DNA of 64,000 nucleotides, taken from positions 1 through 64,000 of the forward strand of contig JADFYG010000027.1 in NCBI GenBank assembly GCA_015233155.1. The letters are read 5' to 3'. The position numbers and the translations under genes were made by a program. The notes beneath the pieces are model-generated. The model was not told the DNA's origin. It saw only the letters and a program-made list of their open reading frames with translations, and made no database searches. This DNA is from Candidatus Rifleibacteriota bacterium. GTDB taxonomy: Bacteria; Muiribacteriota; Ozemobacteria; Ozemobacterales; Ozemobacteraceae. Numbering within the stretch: the first letter of the stretch is position 1; each line of letters opens with the position of its first letter. This document shows positions 7,695-17,019 of the stretch, in pieces.

Positions 7695-9256
7695 GGTTGT
7701 CCAGGCACCTCAATTAAGTATTCAACGCCGCCGGTATCAGACCGTCGATGTAAAATCGAGCCGTGGTGAGCTTCCACAAGTTTTCGAACCATAGCAAGAC
7801 CTATTCCGTGCCCCTCGCGTCGACCGCTTGCAAATGGCGTAAACAGGCTTTTTTCAAGTTCATCGGATAACCCTGGACCGTTGTCGGAAAAAGTCAGGCG
7901 TATACGATCCGAATTATCGTTTGCAAATCCAGCTGTGATATTTATTACGAGTCCCTCAGGACGAGCGGCCAGTGCATTGTTCAACAGATTGTCGAAAATC
8001 TGACGCCACATCCCCGGATCGGCATTAACAGCAAGCGGAGAAATAACCAGACTGGTTTTTAAGGATGCCTGCAGAGCAGTCGACTCCGCAAAAACGTTTA
8101 CTTCAAAGATATTTCCGAGACGTCTCCGTTCACATAACCAGTGCTGAAACCATTCTGCAAGCTCGATTCTGACAGGCTCGGGCTTTTCTCTCCTGGAATA
8201 TGCAAGAAAACTGTCGGTCAGGCGCTTCATACGTCCGATACCTTCTTCTATTTCCAGAAATGATTCAAGATCATCACCAACCGGGGAAAATCGCCGTCTG
8301 ATCAGCCCAAGATGCAGTTCGACCGCCGCGAGTGGATTACGAACCTCATGTGCAATAGCAGCACCAGTGAATGACAGTTCCGCCATCTTTGCGTCAGTGG
8401 TTTCCCGGATGCGTTTATCGCCCGCGCTTATGGTTTCGCCAAGTCGAATCATGCCGCGATGCAGCAACTCGAATTCACGAATGTCAGGCGGCGTTTCTGA
8501 AAGAGTTTCCCGCGCAGCCGTTCTATCGAGGTTAGCCACGACAAGATCGATTCGTCTCGCGACACTTCGCGCAATGAGCCATGACGCTGCAATCGATGCA
8601 ATCAGAGCAGCAAAGCCTGAGCGCCACAGGGTTGATCTCAACCATTCGGAAAGTTCGAGATATCGCATGTCAGCCTCTATCCCCACAATTCCCGTAAGAA
8701 GATGGTCTGCATCAACGAGTGGCATCAGGATAATCTTGAAACGACGCGGCCCGCCGAAATCCATGGGGTCAGGAAATGCCGGACGACCTGCTTCAAGATC
8801 GGGTAAAGACACATCCAACAGATCTTCAAGATCTTCAGCCGTGGGAGGAGCAAGTTGCGCTGCGTCAGACGCGCGAAGCGATATAATCGCCCTGAAACGT
8901 GGCAGCTTCTCCTGCAAATCGGCCCAGTATATGTGACACAACCAACCCATTCCCTGATCCGTCCCAAATGTCGCATCGAACAACTCTTCGAAGAACGCTT
9001 GCGTGTCTTTTCCTGAAAACTGGCTTGCTCCGGCAGCAATCATTCCAGCACCCGAGAGAAGGCGGCGATTCGCCTCCTGATCCAGGACTCCGTATGCCTG
9101 AGAAAGAAAATATGCGCCGGTAGAGATTATTAAGCAGAACGATAGTGAAAGCATGGCAAGAAAAAGACGCCCGAAAAGACTTTTCGGCAAAAAATGGACG
9201 CCTGCTGGAAAGATAGATTTGATGCCATCGGGAAACATGTCATCAGGATATCCCAT
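7691..9256 (-). CDS. Membrane sensor histidine kinase, partner of the NtrC-type regulator
   Basis: 521 residues. The first transmembrane helix is at about 29-52, a roughly 155-residue periplasmic sensor follows, and the second helix is at about 213-232 with a HAMP-like segment. The HisKA box has H303 (AIAHEVRNPLA). The ATP-binding domain shows NALAARPEG, DNGPGLS and GHGIGLAMV. It presumably autophosphorylates and transfers to D51 of the following regulator, which overlaps its stop codon. The signal is unknown. The ATG at 9256 lacks a clear ribosome site; an ATG at 9238 is an alternative. Confidence 0.92.
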   Translation of the reverse strand: MGYPDDMFPDGIKSIFPAGVHFLPKSLFGRLFLAMLSLSFCLIISTGAYFLSQAYGVLDQEANRRLLSGAGMIAAGASQFSGKDTQAFFEELFDATFGTDQGMGWLCHIYWADLQEKLPRFRAIISLRASDAAQLAPPTAEDLEDLLDVSLPDLEAGRPAFPDPMDFGGPRRFKIILMPLVDADHLLTGIVGIEADMRYLELSEWLRSTLWRSGFAALIASIAASWLIARSVARRIDLVVANLDRTAARETLSETPPDIREFELLHRGMIRLGETISAGDKRIRETTDAKMAELSFTGAAIAHEVRNPLAAVELHLGLIRRRFSPVGDDLESFLEIEEGIGRMKRLTDSFLAYSRREKPEPVRIELAEWFQHWLCERRRLGNIFEVNVFAESTALQASLKTSLVISPLAVNADPGMWRQIFDNLLNNALAARPEGLVINITAGFANDNSDRIRLTFSDNGPGLSDELEKSLFTPFASGRREGHGIGLAMVRKLVEAHHGSILHRRSDTGGVEYLIEVPGQP

Positions 9257-9475
9257 CTGTCAACATTCGGGAAGCCCATGCACTCGCAGAACCAAGGTCA
9301 TTTAATGGCCATAATATGAACATTCCGCTATTCAAGCCATTCTACGGCGGAGAATCAAATGACCCTGTAAACCTTTCTCTATTGCGTTGTAGCTAAGGTC
9401 ATTCGGTGATAGAATTCCCAAAAACAGTGTCTTGTTTTGCCAGCAAAAGCATTTCCAATATAAGGAGAATTAAAC

Positions 9476-10504
9476 GTGAGCGAGGAAAAAATCTGGTATC
9501 TCGCAGTCGGAGGCATTTCTCAGGGTCCTTTTTCCGCACGGGAAATCCTCGACAAACTTAGTTGCGGGGCCATTACCGGTGATACGCATGCTTTTGCCCA
9601 GGGAGGAATGCAATCCTGGACTCGCATTGAAGAAATAGAGTCTTTCGCGTCACCTCTTCGAGCCGCGCGTCCCTTGCCACCCGTGCCTTTTGGTGAACGT
9701 TCGCGTGTCAGTGATGTCATCGACTACAACATTTTCGGAGACGACATGCAGTTTGTCGAAGTGGAGCTTGACCCTGGAGAATCTGTAGTTGCGGAAGCCG
9801 GAGCCATGTTTTATATGGACCCTGCGATTGAAATGAATACAATCTTCGGCGACGGATCGGCGAAACAGGAATCAGCCGGACTCTGGGGAATGCTCAAAAG
9901 CGCAGGAGCACGTCTTTTAACCGGGGAAAGTCTTTTCATGACTGTTTTTACACATAAAGGTGCGGAAAACAAGGCACGGGTGGCCTTCGCGGCACCATAT
10001 CCAGGAAAGATAATCATAGTAGATCTAAAGGATGCGGGCGGCACGCTCCTATGCCAGAAAGAAGCATTCCTGTGTGGCGCGAAAGGAGTCTCAGTCGGTG
10101 TCGGCTTCCAGAAGAAATTCGGAGTCGGCCTGTTTGGCGGCGAGGGCTTCATCATCCAGAAGCTGGAAGGTGACGGCCTGGTCTTTTGTCACGCGGGCGG
10201 AATGATAATTGAAAAAGAGTTGGCGGTCGGGCAGACGTTAAAAATAGATACTGGCTGCATCGTCGCTTACCAGCCAACCGTAAATTTCGATATCCAGATG
10301 GTCGGTGGGATCAAATCAGCACTGTTTGGCGGGGAAGGCCTTTTCCTGGCAACTCTTACCGGCCCTGGTCGTGTATGGCTGCAATCCATACCGTTTTCCC
10401 GAATGGCGACGCGCGTATTTGCGGCGGCAAAACAATCCGGCGGTAATAAAGAAGAGGGTTCCGTTCTGGGTTCCGTTTTCAATATCGTCGGCGGCAAGAG
10501 CTGA
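9476..10504 (+). CDS. GYF_2-AIM24 (TIGR00266) domain protein
   Basis: 342 residues. Residues 5-52 match the GYF_2 domain (WYLAVGGISQGPFSAREI), a peptide-binding fold common in bacterial membrane-linked proteins. Residues about 75-325 are an AIM24/TIGR00266 beta-rich domain with repeated glycine-rich segments (FGVGLFGGEGF, SALFGGEGLF). The GTG start has AAGGAG upstream. AIM24 relates to a mitochondrial cristae protein; the bacterial function is not established. It is followed by HEAT and tautomerase genes on the same strand. Confidence 0.85.
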   Translation: MSEEKIWYLAVGGISQGPFSAREILDKLSCGAITGDTHAFAQGGMQSWTRIEEIESFASPLRAARPLPPVPFGERSRVSDVIDYNIFGDDMQFVEVELDPGESVVAEAGAMFYMDPAIEMNTIFGDGSAKQESAGLWGMLKSAGARLLTGESLFMTVFTHKGAENKARVAFAAPYPGKIIIVDLKDAGGTLLCQKEAFLCGAKGVSVGVGFQKKFGVGLFGGEGFIIQKLEGDGLVFCHAGGMIIEKELAVGQTLKIDTGCIVAYQPTVNFDIQMVGGIKSALFGGEGLFLATLTGPGRVWLQSIPFSRMATRVFAAAKQSGGNKEEGSVLGSVFNIVGGKS

Positions 10505-10532
10505 CCGCATCCTTAATTAAGGTCGCAATCAA

Positions 10533-11666
10533 ATGACATCCGACTCATCCCAGGAAAGCTGGGAAGTTTTTATCAAATCACTCTATTCCCCATATCCGAA
10601 TCAGCGGGAAACGGCAGTTTTTGAACTTCCAAGCTGGGCGGATTCCGGACGCGATGTCTCTGAAGAGCTCGCCACATCCATTCGCGATTCGGAAAACATT
10701 GTGAGTCGCGCTGCGGCAATTGTAACGGGTCGCATCGACGGCTTGTCCGACGAAGTAATCGATGCTCTTGAAAAACGCCTGGAAGATTCCGACGAATCAT
10801 TGCGTCGCACGATAGTAACCTCGCTTGGACAGAAGGGATCACGTGCTTGCCCGCTGCTGGTTCATCTTCTCAGCGATCGTGATCAGGTTATTCAGAAGTA
10901 TGCCGCATCAGCACTTGAAATGATGGGCGTAAGCGCCATTGACGACCTGTTGAAAGCTCTGTCCGATGTCGGATTGCGAAGACCAGCCGCCACGGTTCTG
11001 GCTCGCATCGGCAAGCCAGCGATATCAATACTGATCTCATATCTTGATAATGCAACATCTGCTGAAGTACGTTTCACTGTCGTGGATGTTCTCGAAAAGA
11101 TCGGTCCGATGGTTGTTCCCTTGATGATTGATGGACTGAAAACAGGTCAAAGCGACAAGGATAATGTAGTCGAAACATGTGGTCGTTTCGGCTCCGACGC
11201 GGTTCCAGCGCTGATAGAAATGTTGCGTGACAATGATGTCAAACATCGTTGTTCCGCGGCGACTGCGCTTGTCAGAATAGGCAGGGCAGCTGTTCCAAGA
11301 CTAATTGATCTGATTTCAGACACCAACGTCAGCGTCGGCTGGATTGCTGCTCAGTCACTGACTCAGATCGGGGCAGCCGCTGTCCCGGATCTCATCCAGG
11401 CCCTTGCAACGACGGAGCGTGCCACGCGCTGGGTAGTCTCTGAGATACTTATCGGTATAGGTTCTCAGAGCGTTGAAGCTTTGACAAAAGCTGTTCTCCA
11501 CAACGATTCACTGATTCGCTCTGCTGCCGCCCATTCGCTTGCCGAGATCGGCGAACCAGCCAGAATAGCTGTTTCCACATTGAAAGAAGCCCTGAAATGC
11601 GAAAAAGATACCGATGTATGCGATGTTTTACGTGAATCTATTGAAAAATTGTCGAATCACGAGTGA
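10533..11666 (+). CDS. HEAT-repeat protein
   Basis: 377 residues made almost entirely of about ten HEAT/PBS-lyase-type repeats (DAVPALIEMLRDNDVKHRCS, AAVPRLIDLISDTNVSVG). No catalytic motif or membrane segment is present. Such solenoids are protein-interaction scaffolds. It lies 28 bp after the AIM24 gene and 21 bp before the tautomerase gene, so all three are probably co-transcribed. Other HEAT domains in this window occur in a PilT fusion and in a zinc-ribbon protein. Confidence 0.88.
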   Translation: MTSDSSQESWEVFIKSLYSPYPNQRETAVFELPSWADSGRDVSEELATSIRDSENIVSRAAAIVTGRIDGLSDEVIDALEKRLEDSDESLRRTIVTSLGQKGSRACPLLVHLLSDRDQVIQKYAASALEMMGVSAIDDLLKALSDVGLRRPAATVLARIGKPAISILISYLDNATSAEVRFTVVDVLEKIGPMVVPLMIDGLKTGQSDKDNVVETCGRFGSDAVPALIEMLRDNDVKHRCSAATALVRIGRAAVPRLIDLISDTNVSVGWIAAQSLTQIGAAAVPDLIQALATTERATRWVVSEILIGIGSQSVEALTKAVLHNDSLIRSAAAHSLAEIGEPARIAVSTLKEALKCEKDTDVCDVLRESIEKLSNHE

Positions 11667-11687
11667 CAAAAAACAGGAGAAATAATT

Positions 11688-12035
11688 ATGCCAATGATTC
11701 GCTTGCAAACAACTGCCGCACTGAATGACGAGAAAAAAACGGTTTTGTTGGGGACTCTTTCTAAAATCATTTCCGAAGCAACCGGCAAGCCGGAAACATA
11801 TGTCATGGTGGTAATTGAACAGGCCGCAATAATGATGTCGGGGAAAACCGGAGACGCGGCTTTTGCCGACATACGAGGAATAGGAGGTCTTGGCGGTCGC
11901 GTGAACGGTATAATCTCTGAGAAGGTTTGCACCGCATTAAAGAGCAGTCTCGGCATATCGCCAGATCGAATTTATCTGAATTTTACAAACGTGTCCGCAT
12001 CTGACTGGGGCTGGAACGGAAAGACATTCGGTTGA
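11688..12035 (+). CDS. MIF/phenylpyruvate tautomerase-family protein
   Basis: 115 residues, the usual MIF size. After Met removal the N-terminus would be Pro (MPMIRLQT), the catalytic base of the tautomerase superfamily. Family features include the KPETYVMVVIE strand, the FADIRGIGGLGG segment and the C-terminal YLNFTNVSASDWGWNG tail. An AGGAG site precedes the ATG. A keto-enol tautomerase activity is expected; the physiological substrate in bacteria is generally unknown. Confidence 0.9.
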   Translation: MPMIRLQTTAALNDEKKTVLLGTLSKIISEATGKPETYVMVVIEQAAIMMSGKTGDAAFADIRGIGGLGGRVNGIISEKVCTALKSSLGISPDRIYLNFTNVSASDWGWNGKTFG

Positions 12036-12040
12036 GACGC

Positions 12041-12071
12041 ATCCGATTTCGAGTGATCGGATTTGTTTCCT
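12041..12071 (+). terminator. Hairpin terminator after the tautomerase gene
   Basis: A 7-bp stem ATCCGAT/ATCGGAT (12041-12047 and 12056-12062) with an 8-base loop is followed by a T-rich stretch. It lies between convergent genes. Confidence 0.5.
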
Positions 12072-12077
12072 GATCAC

Positions 12078-13229
12078 TTACTTTGGTGTTTTTTTGCTGT
12101 CCGGCATGGTGAGAGTGTTAAAACTATTATCCTTACCCATTTTTGCTTCCATTTTTAATCTTTGTTCCTTGTCTGAGACCATTTCTTCAAAACGCTTCTT
12201 GTCTATCGCTTTCATCAAGGCAGCTTCAGGCGTTACGATGTTTGCTTTGACAAGATTGCCGAGAGAGTCGTCCATGGTAATCATTCCTTCTGATTTGGCT
12301 GTTTGAATCAACCCGTTCAGTTTCGAGCTTTCGCCCGATCGAATGATGCCAGGCAAGGCGGATGTGAAAATAAGAATTTCGTAAGCAGCTACACGGCCTT
12401 TCCCATCAGCTTTTCGAAGCAGTTGTTGAGAAACGACTCCTTGTAAAGAACTGGACAAAACCGATCGAATCTGGTTCTTCTTTTTTGCGGGAAAAACGTC
12501 CACTATTCTGTCAATGGTTTTAGCTGCCGAGTTTGTGTGAAGAGTCCCGAAAACCAGAATGCCCATTTCTGCCGCTGAACAGGCAAGTTCAATCGTTTCA
12601 CGATCACGCATTTCCCCAACAAGAATGACATTGGCGTCACTTTTCATGGCGCCGGAAAGGCCTGTTTGAAAAGAATCGGTGTGAACTCCAACCTCGCGGT
12701 GAATAATCAGAGAACTCTTGCTGGGATGAACAAATTCGAGCGGCTCTTCAATCGTAACAATCTTACGACTGGTCATCTCATTGATATGATTTATAATGGC
12801 GGCAAGAGTAGTTGATTTGCCGCTTCCCGTGGGGCCGGTAACCAGCACCAATCCCGACTGTAATTTTGAAAAGTTTTTCAAAACTTCCGGGGCTTGAAGC
12901 TGTTCGAGAGAAAGAATCCTGGATGGAATAATTCTAAAAACAGCTCCAATGCCACCGAAATGCCGATAATAATTGGCTCTGAATCGGGCGGAGTCACCCA
13001 TGGCATACGCAAAATCGATGTCACCAATACGGTTATATTTTTTCCAGACTTCCGGGGGCGCTATCTCAGCAAGAATCTCACGCATGAATTCTCCGGACAA
13101 TTTTTGCCTGCCCTCAATTTCGACCATTTCACTATTTCGACGTATTTTGGGCATTTGCCCCTGTTCAAGATGTAGATCCGATCCACCCAAAGTCATCAGA
13201 TCCTGAAAAAAATCGTCAATCCTGGCCAT
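12078..13229 (-). CDS. pilT: Type IV pilus retraction ATPase PilT-like
   Basis: About 383 residues. The core is a hexameric PilT/PilU motor: an N-terminal PAS-like two-sheet region (GGSDLHLEQGQMPKIR), Walker A GPTGSGKST near residue 130, an Asp box EEPLEFVH, Walker B VILVGEMRD and a His box FGTLHTNSA. The start at 13229 is preferred because AAGGAAGG precedes it and the ATG lies 2 bp after the upstream stop; an ATG at 13274 would overlap the HEAT-PilT gene. It powers pilus retraction at the inner membrane. PilT versus PilU cannot be decided. Confidence 0.9.
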   Translation of the reverse strand: MARIDDFFQDLMTLGGSDLHLEQGQMPKIRRNSEMVEIEGRQKLSGEFMREILAEIAPPEVWKKYNRIGDIDFAYAMGDSARFRANYYRHFGGIGAVFRIIPSRILSLEQLQAPEVLKNFSKLQSGLVLVTGPTGSGKSTTLAAIINHINEMTSRKIVTIEEPLEFVHPSKSSLIIHREVGVHTDSFQTGLSGAMKSDANVILVGEMRDRETIELACSAAEMGILVFGTLHTNSAAKTIDRIVDVFPAKKKNQIRSVLSSSLQGVVSQQLLRKADGKGRVAAYEILIFTSALPGIIRSGESSKLNGLIQTAKSEGMITMDDSLGNLVKANIVTPEAALMKAIDKKRFEEMVSDKEQRLKMEAKMGKDNSFNTLTMPDSKKTPK

Positions 13230-13230
13230 T

Positions 13231-15429
13231 TCAAGCCTTCCTTTGAAGGAATTTTTCAAAATCGCGCTTGACATCAGCTCGGGAATGGGCTTGTTCTGCG
13301 CTGATCACGCCGGAAGTCATCAGATCCATGAGAGATTTGTCCATTGTTACCATTCCGGCAGATTTTCCCATGGTCATGACCGACGCCAGCTGGTGAACGC
13401 CTTCCTTCCTGATCATGTTTGAAACGGCTGTGGTAACGATCAAAACCTCATATGCCGGAACAACGCCATTCCCATCTTTTCTTGGGATCAACTGTTGACA
13501 AATGATTCCACGCAACGATTCGGAAAGCATGTTCTGAAGCATCGCCTGCTCTTCAGGGGCAAAGGAGTCCGTTATGCGACTGATCGTTCTCGCCGCATTG
13601 ATGGTGTTCATGGTTCCGAACACCAGATGGCCCGTTTCTGCGGCAGAAATGGCGAGCTGAATGCTTTCCAGATCTCTAAGCTCGCTGACCACCAGAATAT
13701 CCGGATCCTCGCGAAGAGCGCCCTTAAGCGCATTTCCCTGCGAGAACGTATGGCAACCGACCTCACGCTGTGATATCTGGCATTTTACCGGTTCAAAAAC
13801 GAATTCAATGGGTTTCTCTATTGTGATTATGTGGTCTTGTCTGGTCCGATTGATCATTTCCACAAACGTTGCAAGGGTACTTGTCTTACCGCTTCCAACC
13901 GGTCCGGTGATAAGTACAAGCCCCTGGGCCCAGTTAGTAAGCCCCTTGCAGGACATCGGCATCCCTGAGTCTTCAAACGATCTGATGATCCATGGGATGA
14001 CCCTGACTGAAATATTATACCCTGCGAGATGTTTCATGAGCGTCACGCGAAAGCGGCCGGCACCGGAAATTACAATAACCGTTTCAAGATCCCCATGATT
14101 ATAGAACCACTCTATTTTGGACGGATCGATTCCACTTTTTTCGATAAGCGTCTTTGTTTGCTCCACTGTAAATACGGGCGATATGACTGCCTTGAGAAGG
14201 CCAAATTGTCGGTACAATACCGGTTTTCCTGGAGAAATGTGAATATCTGACGCCTGAACTGTTCTTGCCCAGACCAGAATTTGATCCAGAGTGCAATCCG
14301 GAGTCGGCTCAGATGGATTTTGCTGGGCATACGACTTCAAATGATCGGACAATCCCCCCTTTCCGGATGATCCGATGAAATCTTCGGGAAGATGCTCTTC
14401 AACTTCAGCTGTTATGCTTGTCGGTTGTTGAGAAGGTGGTTGAGTCGCCGGCATCTTACTCTCTGCCACTTCAGTTACAGCAGAAGTGAGCGGTATTGCT
14501 AAACCTGTCGGAATAACAGTTGTGACTGCCTTATCATCCGTGATTACAGGAGAGGATGTCCGGATTTCCTTCTCCAGAACTTCCAGGCTATCTTTTTTCA
14601 GCTGGGCGTCCGGCCCCAATTCCGCAAGTATGTCTGCTGCCTTTTTTATGCCCTTGTCCTTGAAAATTTCAAGTGTCTTCAATGCACCATTTCGCACATT
14701 GAGTTCAGGTGAAGCGAGCAGATCCACTAATATCTGAACATTGGATTCTTCAGCAAAGAAACGCAAGACGAAGGCGGCTGTGGACTTCATGCTCACCATA
14801 GGGGAATCCGCCATAGCCTTGATTACTTTAATTGTGTTTTGGAAACCCAGAGCTTTGATCGCAATAATCGCGTTTCCGCGCACACGATTATCCGGATCTT
14901 CCAGTAATTTAAGAATATGCGAATAAGCCTGTGGAGTCTTGAGAAGGCTCAAAGCTTCAACAGCACTACCTCTGACCCGCGAATTTTCATGTTCCAGTAA
15001 AGGTAATATCTGTTGGAGATTACTGGCTGTTCCGAGTTTTCCTACCGCCATGACAAGCGCGGAAATTACTATGGGGGCCGGCTCTTTAGCCAAACACTCG
15101 ATAAGCATTGGCAAAAGCGTCTTAAAACTTTTCTTTACCGCATAATCTATAGCCGAAAGTTTTTCCTTTTCACTGCCTTCCAGATATGTCTTGAGTTTTT
15201 TCTCATTGTCGCTTGTCAGTGTCTCTTTGGGTAATCCCGGTTCAGTACTGACTTGAACCAGATTCAAAGCTCTTTTTGCAAGAAATCTTACATCGCCATC
15301 AGGATCATTTTCAGCCAGCTGGCGGACAATCGCTATGCCATCTTTGTTGGGATTCCGGGAAAGAAGAATTATTGCCTGTTTACGATCATTTTGGGTTGGT
15401 GAGCGCAATAGTTCAACAATAGTCGGCAT
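13231..15429 (-). CDS. HEAT-repeat domain fused to PilT-like ATPase
   Basis: 732 residues. Residues about 1-290 form seven or more HEAT repeats (LLEHENSRVRGSAVEALS, LLEDPDNRVRGNAIIAIK). A Ser/Thr/Pro-rich linker follows (290-370), then a full PilT-type ATPase: ASDIHISPG, Walker A GPVGSGKTST near 506, ITIEKPIEFVF, ILVVSELRD and a His box VFGTMNTINA. Standard PilT proteins are about 350-380 residues, so the N-terminal solenoid is an addition. It is immediately upstream of, and presumably co-translated with, the second PilT-like motor. The HEAT part could dock the motor on a partner. Confidence 0.88.
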   Translation of the reverse strand: MPTIVELLRSPTQNDRKQAIILLSRNPNKDGIAIVRQLAENDPDGDVRFLAKRALNLVQVSTEPGLPKETLTSDNEKKLKTYLEGSEKEKLSAIDYAVKKSFKTLLPMLIECLAKEPAPIVISALVMAVGKLGTASNLQQILPLLEHENSRVRGSAVEALSLLKTPQAYSHILKLLEDPDNRVRGNAIIAIKALGFQNTIKVIKAMADSPMVSMKSTAAFVLRFFAEESNVQILVDLLASPELNVRNGALKTLEIFKDKGIKKAADILAELGPDAQLKKDSLEVLEKEIRTSSPVITDDKAVTTVIPTGLAIPLTSAVTEVAESKMPATQPPSQQPTSITAEVEEHLPEDFIGSSGKGGLSDHLKSYAQQNPSEPTPDCTLDQILVWARTVQASDIHISPGKPVLYRQFGLLKAVISPVFTVEQTKTLIEKSGIDPSKIEWFYNHGDLETVIVISGAGRFRVTLMKHLAGYNISVRVIPWIIRSFEDSGMPMSCKGLTNWAQGLVLITGPVGSGKTSTLATFVEMINRTRQDHIITIEKPIEFVFEPVKCQISQREVGCHTFSQGNALKGALREDPDILVVSELRDLESIQLAISAAETGHLVFGTMNTINAARTISRITDSFAPEEQAMLQNMLSESLRGIICQQLIPRKDGNGVVPAYEVLIVTTAVSNMIRKEGVHQLASVMTMGKSAGMVTMDKSLMDLMTSGVISAEQAHSRADVKRDFEKFLQRKA

Positions 15430-15497
15430 TTTTTCTACCTGATTAACACATTTTTCACAGCGAAGGAGTTGAAGTCCGGGATATCATAAACGCAGAA

Positions 15498-16241
15498 TCA
15501 GTCCGAGTGTGGCGTCTTCTTGCCTCCTGACGGCGAGGCCAGTTGCGGAGGCTTTTCGTCGCGAATCAGTGCCATTAGCCAGAGCATGCAATCTATGGTC
15601 ATTACAAAACCCTTTTTTACGCCAAGACGCAATGTTCCCTTACGTCCGACAGTGACCGTGATGGGTCCCAAGGGGCTATCGACGATGCCCTGCACACTTT
15701 CGATGCCATGATTGCGCGGATCGACAATATTGTATTCGGTATAACTTTCTATGCGACCGGCAAGCCGCGCACGTCTGATATCGCGATCTTTCGGATTGGT
15801 CAACACGATCGCCTTAACATCGGAAAGACGATCGTGAAATTGGCTCATCTGATGAAAATCATGTTCGATGTTTGTTACTCCGAAGCCCGCCAGCGGCGTG
15901 AGTCCACGAGCGAGATTTTTTTGCGCTGTTGTTTTCCCGGTGGCAAAGAGAATTCCGTCCAGTGCGAAGAATTCACAGCTTTCTATTCGTTTAAGGAGAA
16001 TCTTGGTCGTGATGCCCTCCGTGAGGTGCTCTACTTCGAAAGGCACGACAAGAGAATAGTAACCGCGAATGAGCCGGCCGTCAAAATCGAGATTGAGAAA
16101 ACCAGGGCGCTCCGGGTCCACGCTGAAACTCTCACCCTCCTCGCGAACAGCTCCATAAAGGGCTTCCAGTGACTCAACCTTGAGAGTCATACAGGTGAAA
16201 GAGATTGATGATCCCGGGACTTCAATTTCGTCGAGCGGCAT
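15498..16241 (-). CDS. Conserved hypothetical cytoplasmic protein
   Basis: 247 residues; not recognised. No signal peptide or clear membrane helix is seen. The N-terminal half looks beta-rich (VPGSSISFTCMTLKVE, FLNLDFDGRLIRGYYSLVV), the middle reads FALDGILFATGKTTAQKN without a proper P-loop, and the C-terminal part is again strand-rich. The start has AAGGAGAG upstream. It lies on the same strand upstream of the two PilT-like genes, so a pilus-related role is possible but only by location. Confidence 0.6.
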   Translation of the reverse strand: MPLDEIEVPGSSISFTCMTLKVESLEALYGAVREEGESFSVDPERPGFLNLDFDGRLIRGYYSLVVPFEVEHLTEGITTKILLKRIESCEFFALDGILFATGKTTAQKNLARGLTPLAGFGVTNIEHDFHQMSQFHDRLSDVKAIVLTNPKDRDIRRARLAGRIESYTEYNIVDPRNHGIESVQGIVDSPLGPITVTVGRKGTLRLGVKKGFVMTIDCMLWLMALIRDEKPPQLASPSGGKKTPHSD

Positions 16242-16323
16242 TGGTGCGCACTCTCCTTAATTATGGTTAATTTGCAGAGAAGGCATTCTAATGCAGCCTA
16301 AGCCGGTACACAAGCCCCCTCTT

Positions 16324-16965
16324 TTATTTCAACCATAAAGTGGCCTCTTCAAGCGCCTCCCGGGTGTTTATATTGCGGGTTATCCAGGGATCTTTAACTA
16401 AAACGTGAACTATGCGATCCGGATGATTTTGCAGGATCCATCGCGCGCCCTGGCCAAGAGGGGCGGCCAGAAGCTCGTCGCGCGCCCAGGCTGGAAAACG
16501 CGATGGATGGCCGCGATGTATTCCATCTGACGGGACAATGATTGATTCAGTAGCTTCGCCCGCCGCAGAAAGTATTGTCTGCACGGTATCAGAACTAACC
16601 ATCGGATGATCAACAGGCCAGAGAACAAATCCCGCGGAAGCCGGTAAATGACTTAGTGCTAGATGTATCGACCCAAGAGGTCCGTCTTCCGGACGGGGAT
16701 TAATAATCCAGATTCCGGAACGAGCTTCTACGAGGGCTCGGGCACGATCGTCGCCCTCCCTTCCGACAAATAATCGGGGGTTCAAAACTGATGATGTGCC
16801 GCTTACAGCGATTTCAAGAGTGTCGAGAACGCGCTCAAGAAAAGTCTTCCCAAAAAGTTCGACATGCTGTTTCGGATTCCCCATTCGAGTGGAAAAGCCG
16901 GCCAGAAGACATATAAGGCCGTCATTAATCCGGGGTTTTAAGGGAACGCAAGTTGTAATATTCAT
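16324..16965 (-). CDS. MobA/MocA-like nucleotidyltransferase
   Basis: 213 residues with the GT-A nucleotidyltransferase start LLAGFSTRMGNPKQ (residues 20-33), a variant of LAAGxSxRMGxxK. Later motifs are DGPLGSIHLALSHL, the Asp-bearing WPVDHP and HRGHPSRFPA. These resemble MocA/MobA molybdenum-cofactor nucleotidyltransferases. No molybdoenzyme or moa/moe gene is adjacent, so a Mo-cofactor role is plausible but not supported by context. It is divergent from the AAA+ gene. Confidence 0.8.
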   Translation of the reverse strand: MNITTCVPLKPRINDGLICLLAGFSTRMGNPKQHVELFGKTFLERVLDTLEIAVSGTSSVLNPRLFVGREGDDRARALVEARSGIWIINPRPEDGPLGSIHLALSHLPASAGFVLWPVDHPMVSSDTVQTILSAAGEATESIIVPSDGIHRGHPSRFPAWARDELLAAPLGQGARWILQNHPDRIVHVLVKDPWITRNINTREALEEATLWLK

Positions 16966-17019
16966 AATCCGAAGCTATAATAACCTGGACATCCGGATTT
17001 CAACAAGGAGACATACACT

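Noticed and set aside
8367..8936. 189-codon frame antisense to the sensor kinase
   Set aside because: Ser/Arg-rich shadow opposite a clear histidine kinase; no ribosome site or family.
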